Positions 48,432 through 56,734 of a DNA stretch of 64,000 bases are shown here, one piece after another. Origin of the DNA: Streptomyces sp. AC512_CC834 (GTDB taxonomy: Bacteria > Actinomycetota > Actinomycetes > Streptomycetales > Streptomycetaceae); assembly GCF_019049325.1 (NCBI RefSeq), contig NZ_JAGMUO010000051.1:65257-129256 (forward strand), given 5' to 3'. Numbering within the stretch: the first letter of the stretch is position 1; each line of letters starts with the position of its first letter. The notes under the pieces are model-generated. The model made no database searches. It worked only from the letters and a program-made list of their open reading frames with translations, and had not been told where the DNA came from. The position numbers were made by a program, and so were the translations under genes.

Positions 48432-49484
48432 ATGGACATGACCGAGAGCCTCCGCCACAGCGGCGAGTACGAGCACGCGAACCCGTACCAGGGAACCCAC
48501 CAGCACGCCTCCTCTCCCGTCAACCCGGAGTGGCCGCCCCCGCCGGCGCAGCCCCCCGCGGCCCCCATGCAGCCCGAGCAGCCGGAGCAGCCGGAGTCTC
48601 CGCACCGGAAGCGCACGGCACGGCGCGGCCCCGCCGCCCTTCTCGTGGCCGTGGCGATCGTCGCGGCGGCCGTCGGCGGCGGCACGGCGTACGGCATCCA
48701 GGAGCTGACCGGCAGCGACACCGTCGCCACCGGCTCCACCAGCACGAACGTGGTGCCCTCCAGCCAGAAGGGCACGGTCTCCGGGGTCGCGGCGGCCGTC
48801 AGCCCGAGCATCGTCGAGATCAACGCCACCTCGAGCGCCGGCTCCTCCACCGGTTCCGGCGTGATCATCACCGACGACGGCGAGATCATCACCAACAACC
48901 ACGTCGTGTCCGGCGCCTCGTCCATCAAGGTGACGACCCACGACGGCAAGCAGTACACGGCTCAGGTCGTCGGCACCGACAGCAAGAAGGACCTCGCGCT
49001 GATCAAGCTGGACGACGCCTCCGGCCTGAAGGCCGCGACCCTCGGCGACTCCGACGGTCTCGGGGTCGGCGACCAGGTCGTCGCGATCGGCTCCCCCGAG
49101 GGCCTGACCGGCACCGTGACCAGCGGCATCGTCTCGGCCCTCGACCGCGACGTGACCGTCTCCACGGACGAGGGACAGCAGCAGCAACAGCAGCGGGGAC
49201 AGGGCGGTCAGTGGCCGTTCGAGTTCGGCGGCCAGGAGTTCAACGGCGACACCGGCTCGTCCACGACGACGTACAAGGCGATCCAGACCGACGCGTCCCT
49301 CAACCCGGGCAACTCCGGCGGCGCGCTGATCGACATGAACGGCAACATCGTCGGCATCAACTCCGCGATGTACTCGTCGACCGAGTCCTCCGCGAGTGCG
49401 GGCAGCGTCGGTCTCGGCTTCGCCATCCCGATCAACACCGTGAAGGCGGACCTTCCCGACCTGCGAGCGGGTGCGAGCAACTGA
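48432..49484 (+). CDS. HtrA/PepD-like membrane-anchored serine protease, no PDZ
   Basis: A 350-aa trypsin-like protease with a Pro/Gln-rich cytoplasmic N terminus (1-60), one membrane helix (about 66-88) and an extracytoplasmic protease domain. The catalytic triad is visible: His157 in NNHVVSG, Asp187 in KKDLALIKL, Ser295 in NPGNSGGAL. The protein ends right after the protease fold and lacks the PDZ domain of HtrA/PepD. A Gln run lies at 249-254. The gene is followed by a response regulator and kinase, like pepD-mprAB in mycobacteria, suggesting an envelope-stress unit. Start ATG 48432 behind GGGGAGG. Confidence 0.92.
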   Translation: MDMTESLRHSGEYEHANPYQGTHQHASSPVNPEWPPPPAQPPAAPMQPEQPEQPESPHRKRTARRGPAALLVAVAIVAAAVGGGTAYGIQELTGSDTVATGSTSTNVVPSSQKGTVSGVAAAVSPSIVEINATSSAGSSTGSGVIITDDGEIITNNHVVSGASSIKVTTHDGKQYTAQVVGTDSKKDLALIKLDDASGLKAATLGDSDGLGVGDQVVAIGSPEGLTGTVTSGIVSALDRDVTVSTDEGQQQQQQRGQGGQWPFEFGGQEFNGDTGSSTTTYKAIQTDASLNPGNSGGALIDMNGNIVGINSAMYSSTESSASAGSVGLGFAIPINTVKADLPDLRAGASN

Positions 49485-49572
49485 GCGGGCGCGAAGACGT
49501 GCGACGCTGAAAGCGTTGACACCCGTACCCGCACCTGTGCCCGTACCCGACCGCACCCGAGGACCCGAGCCC

Positions 49573-50313
49573 ATGAGCCCCGCAGACGGCGACCGCGACC
49601 GTGACGTCCAGCGCATCCTGATCGTCGACGACGAGCCGGCGGTCCGCGAGGCCCTCCAGCGCAGCCTCGCCTTCGAGGGATACGACACCGAGGTCGCCGT
49701 CGACGGCGCCGACGCGCTGGAGAAGGCGGCGGCGTACCGGCCCGACCTCGTGGTCCTCGACATCCAGATGCCCCGCATGGACGGCCTCACCGCCGCCCGT
49801 CGCATCCGCGGCGCGGGCGACCTGACCCCGATCCTGATGCTGACGGCCCGCGACACGGTCGGCGACCGGGTGACCGGCCTGGACGCCGGCGCCGACGACT
49901 ACCTGGTCAAGCCCTTCGAGCTGGACGAGCTGTTCGCCCGCATCCGCGCGCTGCTGCGCCGCAGCTCCTACGCGCCGGCCGCCCTGGCCGCCGCCGAGGA
50001 CAACGACGTACTGTCCTTCGCCGACCTGTCCATGGACCTGTCGACGCGGGAGGTCCGGCGGGGCGGGCGGCCGGTGGAGCTGACCCGCACGGAGTTCACC
50101 CTCCTGGAGATGTTCATGGCGCACCCGCGCCAGGTCCTCACCCGGGAGCAGATCCTCAAGGCGGTCTGGGGCTTCGACTTCGAGCCGTCGTCGAACTCCC
50201 TCGACGTGTACGTCATGTACCTGCGCCGCAAGACCGAGGCGGGCGGCGAACCGCGCCTGGTCCACACCGTCCGCGGCGTCGGCTACGTCCTGCGGCAGGG
50301 CGGCGCGGAGTGA
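49573..50313 (+). CDS. OmpR-family response regulator (MprA-like)
   Basis: A 246-aa regulator. The receiver domain has Asp19/Asp20, phosphoacceptor Asp63 (VLDIQMPRMDG), Thr91 and Lys113. The C-terminal winged helix spans about 145-240 (LTRTEFTLLEMFMAHPRQVL). The ATG at 49573 is chosen over a frame from 49471. Its stop overlaps the kinase start (GTGA), so the two form a coupled two-component pair. Confidence 0.94.
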   Translation: MSPADGDRDRDVQRILIVDDEPAVREALQRSLAFEGYDTEVAVDGADALEKAAAYRPDLVVLDIQMPRMDGLTAARRIRGAGDLTPILMLTARDTVGDRVTGLDAGADDYLVKPFELDELFARIRALLRRSSYAPAALAAAEDNDVLSFADLSMDLSTREVRRGGRPVELTRTEFTLLEMFMAHPRQVLTREQILKAVWGFDFEPSSNSLDVYVMYLRRKTEAGGEPRLVHTVRGVGYVLRQGGAE

Positions 50314-51758
50314 GCAGCCTCGCCCGCCGCGTCCGGGCACTGCCCATCCGGGCGCGGCTGTCGCTGCTGGTCGCGGCGGCGGTGGCGTTCGCGGTGGCGG
50401 CGGCGGCGGTGGCGTGCTGGTTCGTGGTGAAGAGCGTGCTGGTGAGTTCCCTGGACGAGGCCCTGAAGGCGAACCGCATGGACCGGGCGCAGGTGAGCGA
50501 GTACGTCAACCTGCGCACCGGCCTGTGCGTCCACGACCCCGTCACGCACGAACAGAACCCCTACGGCTCGTCCGTGCAGCTCGTGGCCCGGCAGAACTCG
50601 AACTGCCTCATCATCGGCACGGAGGAGATCCCGCTCACGGACGCCGACCGCGCCGTGGCCGAGGGCACGTCCGCGAACGCGCTGCACGACGCCACCGGCT
50701 CCGACGGCACCCAGTACCGCGTCTTCACCTACAGCGTGCCCGACCTGCAGGGCGTGGCGGTCTCCGCCGCGCGTCCGCTGAGCGAGGTGAACAGCTCACT
50801 CAACAACCTCGCGCTGGTGCTGCTCTTCGTCGCGGGCGCCGGGGTCGTGGGCGCGGGGGCCGCCGGCCTCTGGGTGGCCCGCACGGCACTGCGCCCCGTC
50901 GACGAACTCACCCAGGCCGTCGAACACGTGGCCCGCACCGAGGACCTCACCGTCCGCATCCCCGTCGAGGACGACAGCGACGACGAGATCGCCCGCCTCT
51001 CCCGCTCCTTCAACAGCATGACCTCGTCCCTGGCCAGCTCCCGCGACCTGCAACAGCAGCTCATCGCCGACGCGGGCCACGAACTGCGCACCCCCCTGAC
51101 CTCGCTGCGCACCAACATCGAACTCCTCACCCGCAGCGAGGAGACCGGCCGCCCGATCCCGGAGGCCGACCGCAAGGCGCTCCTCGCCTCGGTCAAGGCC
51201 CAGATGACGGAACTTGCCGCCCTGATCGGCGACCTCCAGGAACTCTCCCGCCCCGACACCGGCCAGCACGAGGGCCGCACCCGCATCCTCGCCTGGCACG
51301 ACGTCGTCGAGTCCGCCCTGCGCCGCGCCCGCCTGCGCGGCCCCGAGCTGACGATCACCGCGGACGTCCACCCCTGGTACGTACGGGCGGAACCGGCGTC
51401 CCTGGAACGCGCGGTGGTCAACATCCTGGACAACGCGGTGAAGTTCAGCCCCGACTCCGGCACCGTCGACGTACGCCTCACCGACGGCGTCCTCACCGTC
51501 CGCGACCACGGCCCCGGCATCCCCGCCGACGAACTCCCCCACGTCTTCGACCGCTTCTGGCGCTCCCCCGGCGCCCGTGCCCTCCCCGGCTCGGGCCTCG
51601 GCCTGTCGATCGTGGCCCGGACGGTGCAGCAGGCGGGCGGCACCGTGAGCCTGACTCCGGCCGGGGACGGTGGCGACGGAACAACGGCGACCATACGGCT
51701 GCCGGGGGCGCCGGTGCCGCCACCGGAGACGGCGACGGCAGACGGAGGTCAGTGGTAG
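50310..51758 (+). CDS. Sensor histidine kinase (MprB-like)
   Basis: A 482-aa kinase. Two membrane helices (about 16-40 and 168-190) flank a roughly 125-aa extracytoplasmic sensor with Cys at about 73 and 99. A HAMP domain (about 190-245) and an H-box DAGHELRTPL (His257) follow, then an ATP-binding domain with the N box NILDNAVKF, G1 DHGPGIP and G2 GSGLGLSI. It probably phosphorylates the upstream regulator and senses envelope stress. Its stop overlaps degraded DNA. Confidence 0.95.
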   Translation: MSSLARRVRALPIRARLSLLVAAAVAFAVAAAAVACWFVVKSVLVSSLDEALKANRMDRAQVSEYVNLRTGLCVHDPVTHEQNPYGSSVQLVARQNSNCLIIGTEEIPLTDADRAVAEGTSANALHDATGSDGTQYRVFTYSVPDLQGVAVSAARPLSEVNSSLNNLALVLLFVAGAGVVGAGAAGLWVARTALRPVDELTQAVEHVARTEDLTVRIPVEDDSDDEIARLSRSFNSMTSSLASSRDLQQQLIADAGHELRTPLTSLRTNIELLTRSEETGRPIPEADRKALLASVKAQMTELAALIGDLQELSRPDTGQHEGRTRILAWHDVVESALRRARLRGPELTITADVHPWYVRAEPASLERAVVNILDNAVKFSPDSGTVDVRLTDGVLTVRDHGPGIPADELPHVFDRFWRSPGARALPGSGLGLSIVARTVQQAGGTVSLTPAGDGGDGTTATIRLPGAPVPPPETATADGGQW

Positions 51759-51906
51759 CCGAGCATGCCGGGGGCGTCGATGTCGACGGTGGCGACGCCG
51801 GGCGGGTAGGCGTCCTCACGGTCCGTGAGGAGAATGGGCACAACCGTGAACTCGAGGCGTGGCAGCGCGCAGTACAGGGCGTGGCAGGTGGCCGCGTCTC
51901 CCTATC
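51749..51906 (-). pseudogene. Decayed coding fragment, minus strand
   Basis: A short frame on the minus strand reads like real protein (CALPRLEFTVVPILLTDRED, then PPGVATVDIDAPGMLGYH and a stop). It is bounded upstream by a TAG and has no start. I do not recognise the family. Confidence 0.4.
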
Positions 51907-51917
51907 CGTCGCGGATC

Positions 51918-52195
51918 ATGGTGGCGACGGTGACCGACCCGGCCGTGTCCAGGTCGTCGACGACCACCGACGAGAACGCCAGAACCCGTTCACCCGCCCC
52001 CACCTCCTCCCCTGGACCACCCCCGAAGGCAAACCCTGCTTCTTGAGCACCGACAGCGACGACAGCCTTCTGTCCCGGCTCGCCGACGACATCGAGGAAG
52101 CCCAGTTGGACTCGGGTGAGCAGGTGCTCGCCGGAGCCAGGGCCGTGCTCGACGACCGGAAGGCCGGTGCACGGGTCGAGGCGGGTGGCCGGTGA
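51918..52195 (+). pseudogene. Frameshifted Streptomyces conserved gene
   Basis: ATG at 51918 begins MVATVTDPAVSRSSTTTDEN in one frame. The continuation NPFTRPHLLPWTTPEGKPCF, LSRLADDIEEAQLDSGEQVL lies in another, so a 1-bp change near 51978-51984 breaks the gene. The C-terminal half expected from memory of similar proteins is missing; it ends early at 52195 inside the next gene. Probably a dead remnant. Confidence 0.5.
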
Positions 52196-52463
52196 GGCGA
52201 TTCGGGCGGCCCTGCAACGGCGCCCCGACTGGCTGCAGGCGTTCGAACAGGAGTGGCTGAGCGCGGCCGCCGACTTCGACCACTCGGCACTGGACGCCGT
52301 GATCGACAAGTGGTTCCCCTTCGCCTGCGCCTGCGCCACGCCGGGCTACCTCGACGAGGTCGAGCAGACCGTCAAGCGGATGACGGAGGACGACACCGAA
52401 GGCCTGGTGTTCCGCGACGCGGACGGCCGCCGCCTCGACACGGGTGCGGGCAGGCGCCGGTGA
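52185..52463 (+). CDS. DUF6247-like putative antitoxin
   Basis: A 92-aa helical protein (AIRAALQRRPDWLQAFEQEW ... ALDAVIDKWFPFACACATPG) with an acidic C-terminal half. It is similar in layout to the protein at 33831. The GTG at 52185 (or 52167) begins inside the decayed gene. Its stop overlaps the RelE-like start by GTGA. Antitoxin role inferred from the pairing. Confidence 0.66.
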   Translation: MAGEAIRAALQRRPDWLQAFEQEWLSAAADFDHSALDAVIDKWFPFACACATPGYLDEVEQTVKRMTEDDTEGLVFRDADGRRLDTGAGRRR

Positions 52464-52699
52464 GTTCCTACGTCATCCGGTACGTGGACCGGGCGTCGGA
52501 GCGCAAGGCGGCGTTACCGGCGCCCCAGCGGACGTCACTGGACGATCTGGAGAAGCTGCTGATCGCCAACCCGTTCGGCCCACCGGCGGTCAGCAACCGG
52601 GACGATAACCGGTCGGCAGGGATCCGGAACGGCTTCATCACTTACGTCGTGTCCAGTCGCCACGTCGTCGTCAACGTCATCGACCTCGTGGCCCTCTGA
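52460..52699 (+). CDS. RelE-like putative toxin
   Basis: A 79-aa protein with the RelE/ParE order: strand (SYVIRYVDRASERKAAL), helix (TSLDDLEKLLIANPF), then strands (GFITYVVSSRHVVVNVIDLV). It starts with GTG overlapping the upstream stop. A terminator follows. Catalytic residues are not clearly conserved, so ribonuclease activity is uncertain. Confidence 0.7.
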   Translation: MSSYVIRYVDRASERKAALPAPQRTSLDDLEKLLIANPFGPPAVSNRDDNRSAGIRNGFITYVVSSRHVVVNVIDLVAL

Positions 52700-52716
52700 C
52701 ATCGGCGCACCTCTCC

Positions 52717-52742
52717 CCTCCTCACACGATCGAGTGAGGAGG
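52717..52742. terminator. Terminator after toxin-antitoxin-like pair
   Basis: CCTCCTCAC (52717-52725) and GTGAGGAGG (52734-52742) form a 9-bp stem with an 8-nt loop, followed by AGCTGTTT. Confidence 0.7.
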
Positions 52743-52840
52743 AGCTGTTTCACCAGGTCAGACATATCCCGGTACTTACCGTGATCACATTGCTTGTGCC
52801 CCGAGCACGCTCAGCCCACACTTGAGGAGGTGACGTCACC

Positions 52841-53506
52841 ATGACCGCTCTTACACACGAGAGGCCCGAGACCATGTCTGAGATCAGGACCACGACCGGG
52901 CCGGAGACGGGTACCGAGAACGGGCCCGGCCTTGACGAGGTCGTGTGGCAGGCATGGAAGGCCGTGGAACTCCCGGAGGGCTACCGCGTCGAGATCATCG
53001 AGGGAGCCATCGAGGTGTCGCCCACCGGCCGCCTGTCCCATGCCCAGATCGCCAACCGGCTGCGCAACGCACTGGTGCGGTTCCTGGGAGAGGGCGAGTA
53101 CTCGGCGTACCAGGACGCCAATGTCATCTTCCGGCGCAGGGGATGGATCCCCGATGTCTTCGTCGCGCCGGAGGACCTGGAACCGTACGCGGACGAGGAC
53201 GGGCTCGGTGTCGATGCGGCGGCGGTGCGACTGGTGGTCGAGGTGGTCTCGCCCGGAAAGCGCCACGAGGACCGCGACCGGGTCAGGAAGCGCCGTGAAT
53301 ACGCCCGCGCCGGCATTCCCGTGTACGTGATCATCGACGACTACGACGCGCAGGGCACCGTCACCGTCCTGACCGAGCCTCGGCCCGACAAGGCCGACTG
53401 GCTGGGCGTCGTGCGGGTCCCCTACGGAACCGATGTCGACATCCCGAAGGGCCCCGCCACGGGCTTTGTGATCGGAGAGACGATCACCGGCCCCAAGCGA
53501 ACCTGA
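52841..53506 (+). CDS. Uma2 family (DUF820) restriction-fold endonuclease
   Basis: A 221-aa PD-(D/E)xK-fold protein. The family hallmarks are present: YRVEIIEGAIEVSPTGRLSH (Glu), PDVFVAPEDLE (Asp), VRLVVEVVSPGKRHEDRDR (E-x-V) and YARAGIPVYVIIDD. Uma2 proteins are abundant in Streptomyces and have no assigned role. GAGGAGG lies upstream of the ATG at 52841; an internal ATG at 52874 is possible. Confidence 0.92.
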   Translation: MTALTHERPETMSEIRTTTGPETGTENGPGLDEVVWQAWKAVELPEGYRVEIIEGAIEVSPTGRLSHAQIANRLRNALVRFLGEGEYSAYQDANVIFRRRGWIPDVFVAPEDLEPYADEDGLGVDAAAVRLVVEVVSPGKRHEDRDRVRKRREYARAGIPVYVIIDDYDAQGTVTVLTEPRPDKADWLGVVRVPYGTDVDIPKGPATGFVIGETITGPKRT

Positions 53507-53565
53507 AACGGCGCAGGAAGGAAGGAGCCGGCACCCACAGGGCTCGTACGGCCTATCGGGTACCG

Positions 53566-53582
53566 GGCCCCTTCCTGGGGCC
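53566..53582. terminator. Short hairpin between convergent genes
   Basis: GGCCCC (53566-53571) and GGGGCC (53577-53582) with a TTCCT loop, between Uma2 and the 5'-nucleotidase. Confidence 0.5.
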
Positions 53583-53591
53583 TGCTGTCGG

Positions 53592-55442
53592 CTACTGCAC
53601 GACCGTGATCCGGTCCGCCGCCGGGGGCGTGATCGGGTCGGTCGCCGACGAGTTGGCCGTCAGGTACTGCTCGAACGCCGCCAGGTCGTCACCGCCGACC
53701 AGTTCGTTCGTGCCCTCGCCCAGGGTCGTGAAGCCGTCGCCGCCGCCCGCGAGGAAGCTGTTGGACGCGACGCGGTAGGTGGCGGACGGGTCGATGGGGG
53801 CGCCGTTCAGGCGGACGGAGTCCGTGAGGACGCGGTCCGCGCCGGACTTGGTCAGGTCCAGGGTGTAGGTGAGGCCGGCAGAGATCTGGAGGATCTTCGG
53901 GGCCGCCTCGTTCGGGCCGCTCACCTGTTCCTTGAGGACCTGGATCAGCTCGGCGCCCGTGTAGTCCTTGAGATTCACCGTGTTGGCGAAGGGCTGGACC
54001 GTGAAGCCCTCGGCGTAGGTGACGACACCGTCGCCCTCGGCGCCGGTGGCCGTGTAGGTCAGCGGGGCGCGGATGCCGCCCGGGTTCATCAGGGCCAGGT
54101 CGGTCTCCGGGTCCTGGGTCCTGCCGTACGCGAGCTGCGCGTCGGCGATCAGGTCGCCGAGCGGGGACTCGGTGCCGTCGCGGTTGATGTCGGCGGAGAC
54201 GTAGCCGATGGCGCGGTTGCCGATCGGGGCGGCCAGGGTGCTCCACTTGTCGATCAGCCGCGTCATGTCCGGCGCCTTCGGGACGTCCCGCGTCACCACG
54301 TGGTTCGCCGACTTCACCGACGTACGGGCGATGTCCCCCGTGCGACGGTCGTACGTCAGCGTCGTGTCCGTGTACAGGCGGCCGAACGACGAGGCCGAGG
54401 TGACCATGCGCGGGTTGCCCGCCGGGTCGGGGATGGTGCAGACGTACGCGTTGTGGGTGTGGCCGGTGACCAGCGCGTCGACCTGCGGCGTGATGTTCTT
54501 GGCGATGTCGACGATCGGACCGGAGACGCCGTCGCCGGCGCCCGGGGAGTCGCAGTCGTAGTTGTAGGAGGACGAGGCGGGGAAGCCGCCCTCGTGGATG
54601 AGCGCGACGATCGACTTCACGCCCTGGCGCCGCAGCTCCTTGGCGTACTTGTTGATCGTCTCGACCTCGTCCTTGAACTCCAGGCCCTTCACGCCCTCCG
54701 CCGAGACGATGTCCGGGGTGCCCTCCAGCGTCACGCCGATGAAGCCGACCTTCACGCCCCTCTGCTTCCACACCCAGTACGGCTTGAGGATGGGCTTCTT
54801 CGTCTTCTCGTCCAGGACGTTCGCCGCCAGGTACGGGTAGTCGGCGCCCTTGAACTCCTTGTCCGTGTAGCAGCCCTCGGTGGGGTGGCAGCCGCCGTTC
54901 TGGAGGCGGGCCAGTTCCCTGGCGCCCTCGTCGAACTCGTGGTTGCCGACGCTCGTCACGTCCAGGTCGAGCTTGTTCAGCGCCTCGACGGTCGGCTCGT
55001 CGTGGAAGAGGCCCGAGAGGAGGGGAGACGCGCCGACCATGTCGCCGCCTGCCGCGGTGATGGAGTAGCGGTTGCCCTTGCGGGCCTCGCGCAGGTGGGT
55101 CGCGAGGTACTCCACGCCGCCCGCGTCGATCGTCTTCGTCGTGCCGTCCGGCTGGACCTCGGTGACCCGGCCGGCGGAGCCCGCCGGCGGTTCCAGGTTG
55201 CCGTGCAGGTCGTTGAAGGAGAGCAACTGGACGTCCTGGTAGCGGCCATGTCCGTGACCATGGCCGCCGTGACCGCCGTGGCCGTGACCGCCGTGGCCCC
55301 TGTTGTTCCCGCCCGCGTTCGCCGACGCCGGCAGCGCCGCCGCCGCGAGCGCACCCGCGGTGACGACCGTGGCGGCGGCGAAGAGGAGACGGTGCGTACG
55401 ACGTCTGCGGCGCGGCTGGTGCGACTGTGCTGTGGCTGGCAT
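53592..55442 (-). CDS. Secreted 5'-nucleotidase / UshA-like metallophosphoesterase
   Basis: A 616-aa exported enzyme that would release phosphate from nucleotides outside the cell. The signal peptide has a twin-Arg-like start (RRRRRTHRLLFAAATVVTA) and cleavage near ASA. A His/Gly-rich metal-binding-like linker (about 45-67) precedes the metallophosphatase domain, with LLSFNDLHGNLEPP, GGDMVGASP, VGNHEFDEG and VTGHTHNAY. The C-terminal 5'-nucleotidase domain (about 405-600) contains NPGGIRAPL and the substrate motif FLAGGGDGF. Its place beside ppk and pst suits phosphate scavenging. I could not find a convincing PHO box in the 230 bp upstream. Confidence 0.95.
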   Translation of the reverse strand: MPATAQSHQPRRRRRTHRLLFAAATVVTAGALAAAALPASANAGGNNRGHGGHGHGGHGGHGHGHGRYQDVQLLSFNDLHGNLEPPAGSAGRVTEVQPDGTTKTIDAGGVEYLATHLREARKGNRYSITAAGGDMVGASPLLSGLFHDEPTVEALNKLDLDVTSVGNHEFDEGARELARLQNGGCHPTEGCYTDKEFKGADYPYLAANVLDEKTKKPILKPYWVWKQRGVKVGFIGVTLEGTPDIVSAEGVKGLEFKDEVETINKYAKELRRQGVKSIVALIHEGGFPASSSYNYDCDSPGAGDGVSGPIVDIAKNITPQVDALVTGHTHNAYVCTIPDPAGNPRMVTSASSFGRLYTDTTLTYDRRTGDIARTSVKSANHVVTRDVPKAPDMTRLIDKWSTLAAPIGNRAIGYVSADINRDGTESPLGDLIADAQLAYGRTQDPETDLALMNPGGIRAPLTYTATGAEGDGVVTYAEGFTVQPFANTVNLKDYTGAELIQVLKEQVSGPNEAAPKILQISAGLTYTLDLTKSGADRVLTDSVRLNGAPIDPSATYRVASNSFLAGGGDGFTTLGEGTNELVGGDDLAAFEQYLTANSSATDPITPPAADRITVVQ

Positions 55443-55672
55443 GCGCCCCCCTGTGGGTGTGCGTGGACGCGAGCCGCTGAGGAGACGGCTCGTCGGCGCA
55501 TGAGCCTAGAGTCAACGCGCGTAGCGCGACAGGGCTTCCGGGTTACATCCTGGTTTGGCTTCGTCCTCACCGCGCCCTCACCGCGCCCTCGTCCGCGCCC
55601 TCGTCCGCGTCCTCGTCTTCCTCCTCGTCCGCTGCCGCCGCTTTGCTCCGCCCGCCCCTTACCCTCGTACGC

Positions 55673-56602
55673 ATGACCAGCGACGACACCGTGCGGCCCG
55701 GCCGCCCCCGCTCGATCGAGACCCTCGCCGAACTCACCCCGGAGCAGACCGACGCCGTCCTCGCCCTGCTCACCGAGGCGGCCCGGAACGACGGGCAGCA
55801 CGCCGTGTCCGAGCAGGGCCGGCTGCAACTGCGCGGCCCCGCGCGGGAGGGCATCGCGCATCTCCTGCTCACCGTCGACGGCAGTGAACTCGTCGGCTAC
55901 GCCCAGCTTGAGGACACCGACCCGGTCGAGCCGCCGGCCGCCGAACTCGTCGTCCATCCCTCGCACCGGGGGCAGGGGCACGGACGGGCCCTGGGCGCCG
56001 CGCTGCTCGCCGCCACCGGCAAGCGGCTGCGGGTCTGGGCGCACGGCGGCCACTCCGCCGCCCGGCATCTCGCGCAGGTGCTCGGTCTTGCGCTCTTTCG
56101 CGAACTGCGGCAGATGCGGCGCCCGTTGGCCGGGCTCGACCTGCCGGAACCGCGGCTGCCCGAGGGCGTGCGGGTGCGTACCTTCGTGCCCGGGCAGGAC
56201 GACGCGGCCTGGCTCGCCGTGAACGCGGCCGCCTTCGCCCACCACCCCGAGCAGGGCTCGCTCACGCAGCGCGACCTCGACGACCGCGAGGCCGAGCCGT
56301 GGTTCGACCCGGCGGGGTTCTTCCTCGCCGAGCGCGACGGCGAGCTGATCGGCTTCCACTGGACCAAGGAGCACGCCGAGGAGCGCCTCGGCGAGGTGTA
56401 CGTCCTCGGCATCCGCCCCGACACCCAGGGCGGCGGCCTCGGCAAGGCCCTGACCACCATCGGCCTGCGGCACCTGGAGGGGCGGGGGCTGCCCACGGCG
56501 ATGCTGTACGTCGACGCCGACAACAAGGCCGCGGTGTCCGTCTACGAGCGCCTCGGGTTCGTCACCCACGAGACGGACCTGATGTACCGCACGGAGACCT
56601 GA
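55673..56602 (+). CDS. mshD: Mycothiol synthase
   Basis: A 309-aa tandem GNAT that acetylates Cys-GlcN-Ins to mycothiol, the last step of the pathway begun by mshA. The N-terminal GNAT spans about 15-140 (VHPSHRGQGHGRALG). The active C-terminal GNAT spans about 160-305 (VLGIRPDTQGGGLGKALT). The strand GEVYVLGI supplies acetyl-CoA binding. The ATG at 55673 (MTSDDTVRPGRP) is chosen over an upstream frame through a CCTCGTCCGC-rich repeat tract (about 55560-55630). Confidence 0.95.
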   Translation: MTSDDTVRPGRPRSIETLAELTPEQTDAVLALLTEAARNDGQHAVSEQGRLQLRGPAREGIAHLLLTVDGSELVGYAQLEDTDPVEPPAAELVVHPSHRGQGHGRALGAALLAATGKRLRVWAHGGHSAARHLAQVLGLALFRELRQMRRPLAGLDLPEPRLPEGVRVRTFVPGQDDAAWLAVNAAAFAHHPEQGSLTQRDLDDREAEPWFDPAGFFLAERDGELIGFHWTKEHAEERLGEVYVLGIRPDTQGGGLGKALTTIGLRHLEGRGLPTAMLYVDADNKAAVSVYERLGFVTHETDLMYRTET

Positions 56603-56734
56603 GCCTCACGATCTCGGGGACCCTCGCGGGGGACTGCGCGGGGGACTGTGCGCGGGGCTTTCGGAGGCCTGCCGCTATCCCGCACGTCATGTCCCCGTAA
56701 CCATCGATTCAGACAGCCTTGCGACGCTCACCGA

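Noticed and set aside
50414..52195. Plus-strand open frame of about 590 codons across the kinase gene
   Set aside because: Its first two thirds are an out-of-frame shadow of the histidine kinase; only the last about 70 codons look like protein and are listed as a frameshifted remnant.
53592..55672. PHO box upstream of the 5'-nucleotidase
   Set aside because: No pair of GTTCAYC-like 11-bp repeats is visible in the 230 bp between the nucleotidase and mshD.
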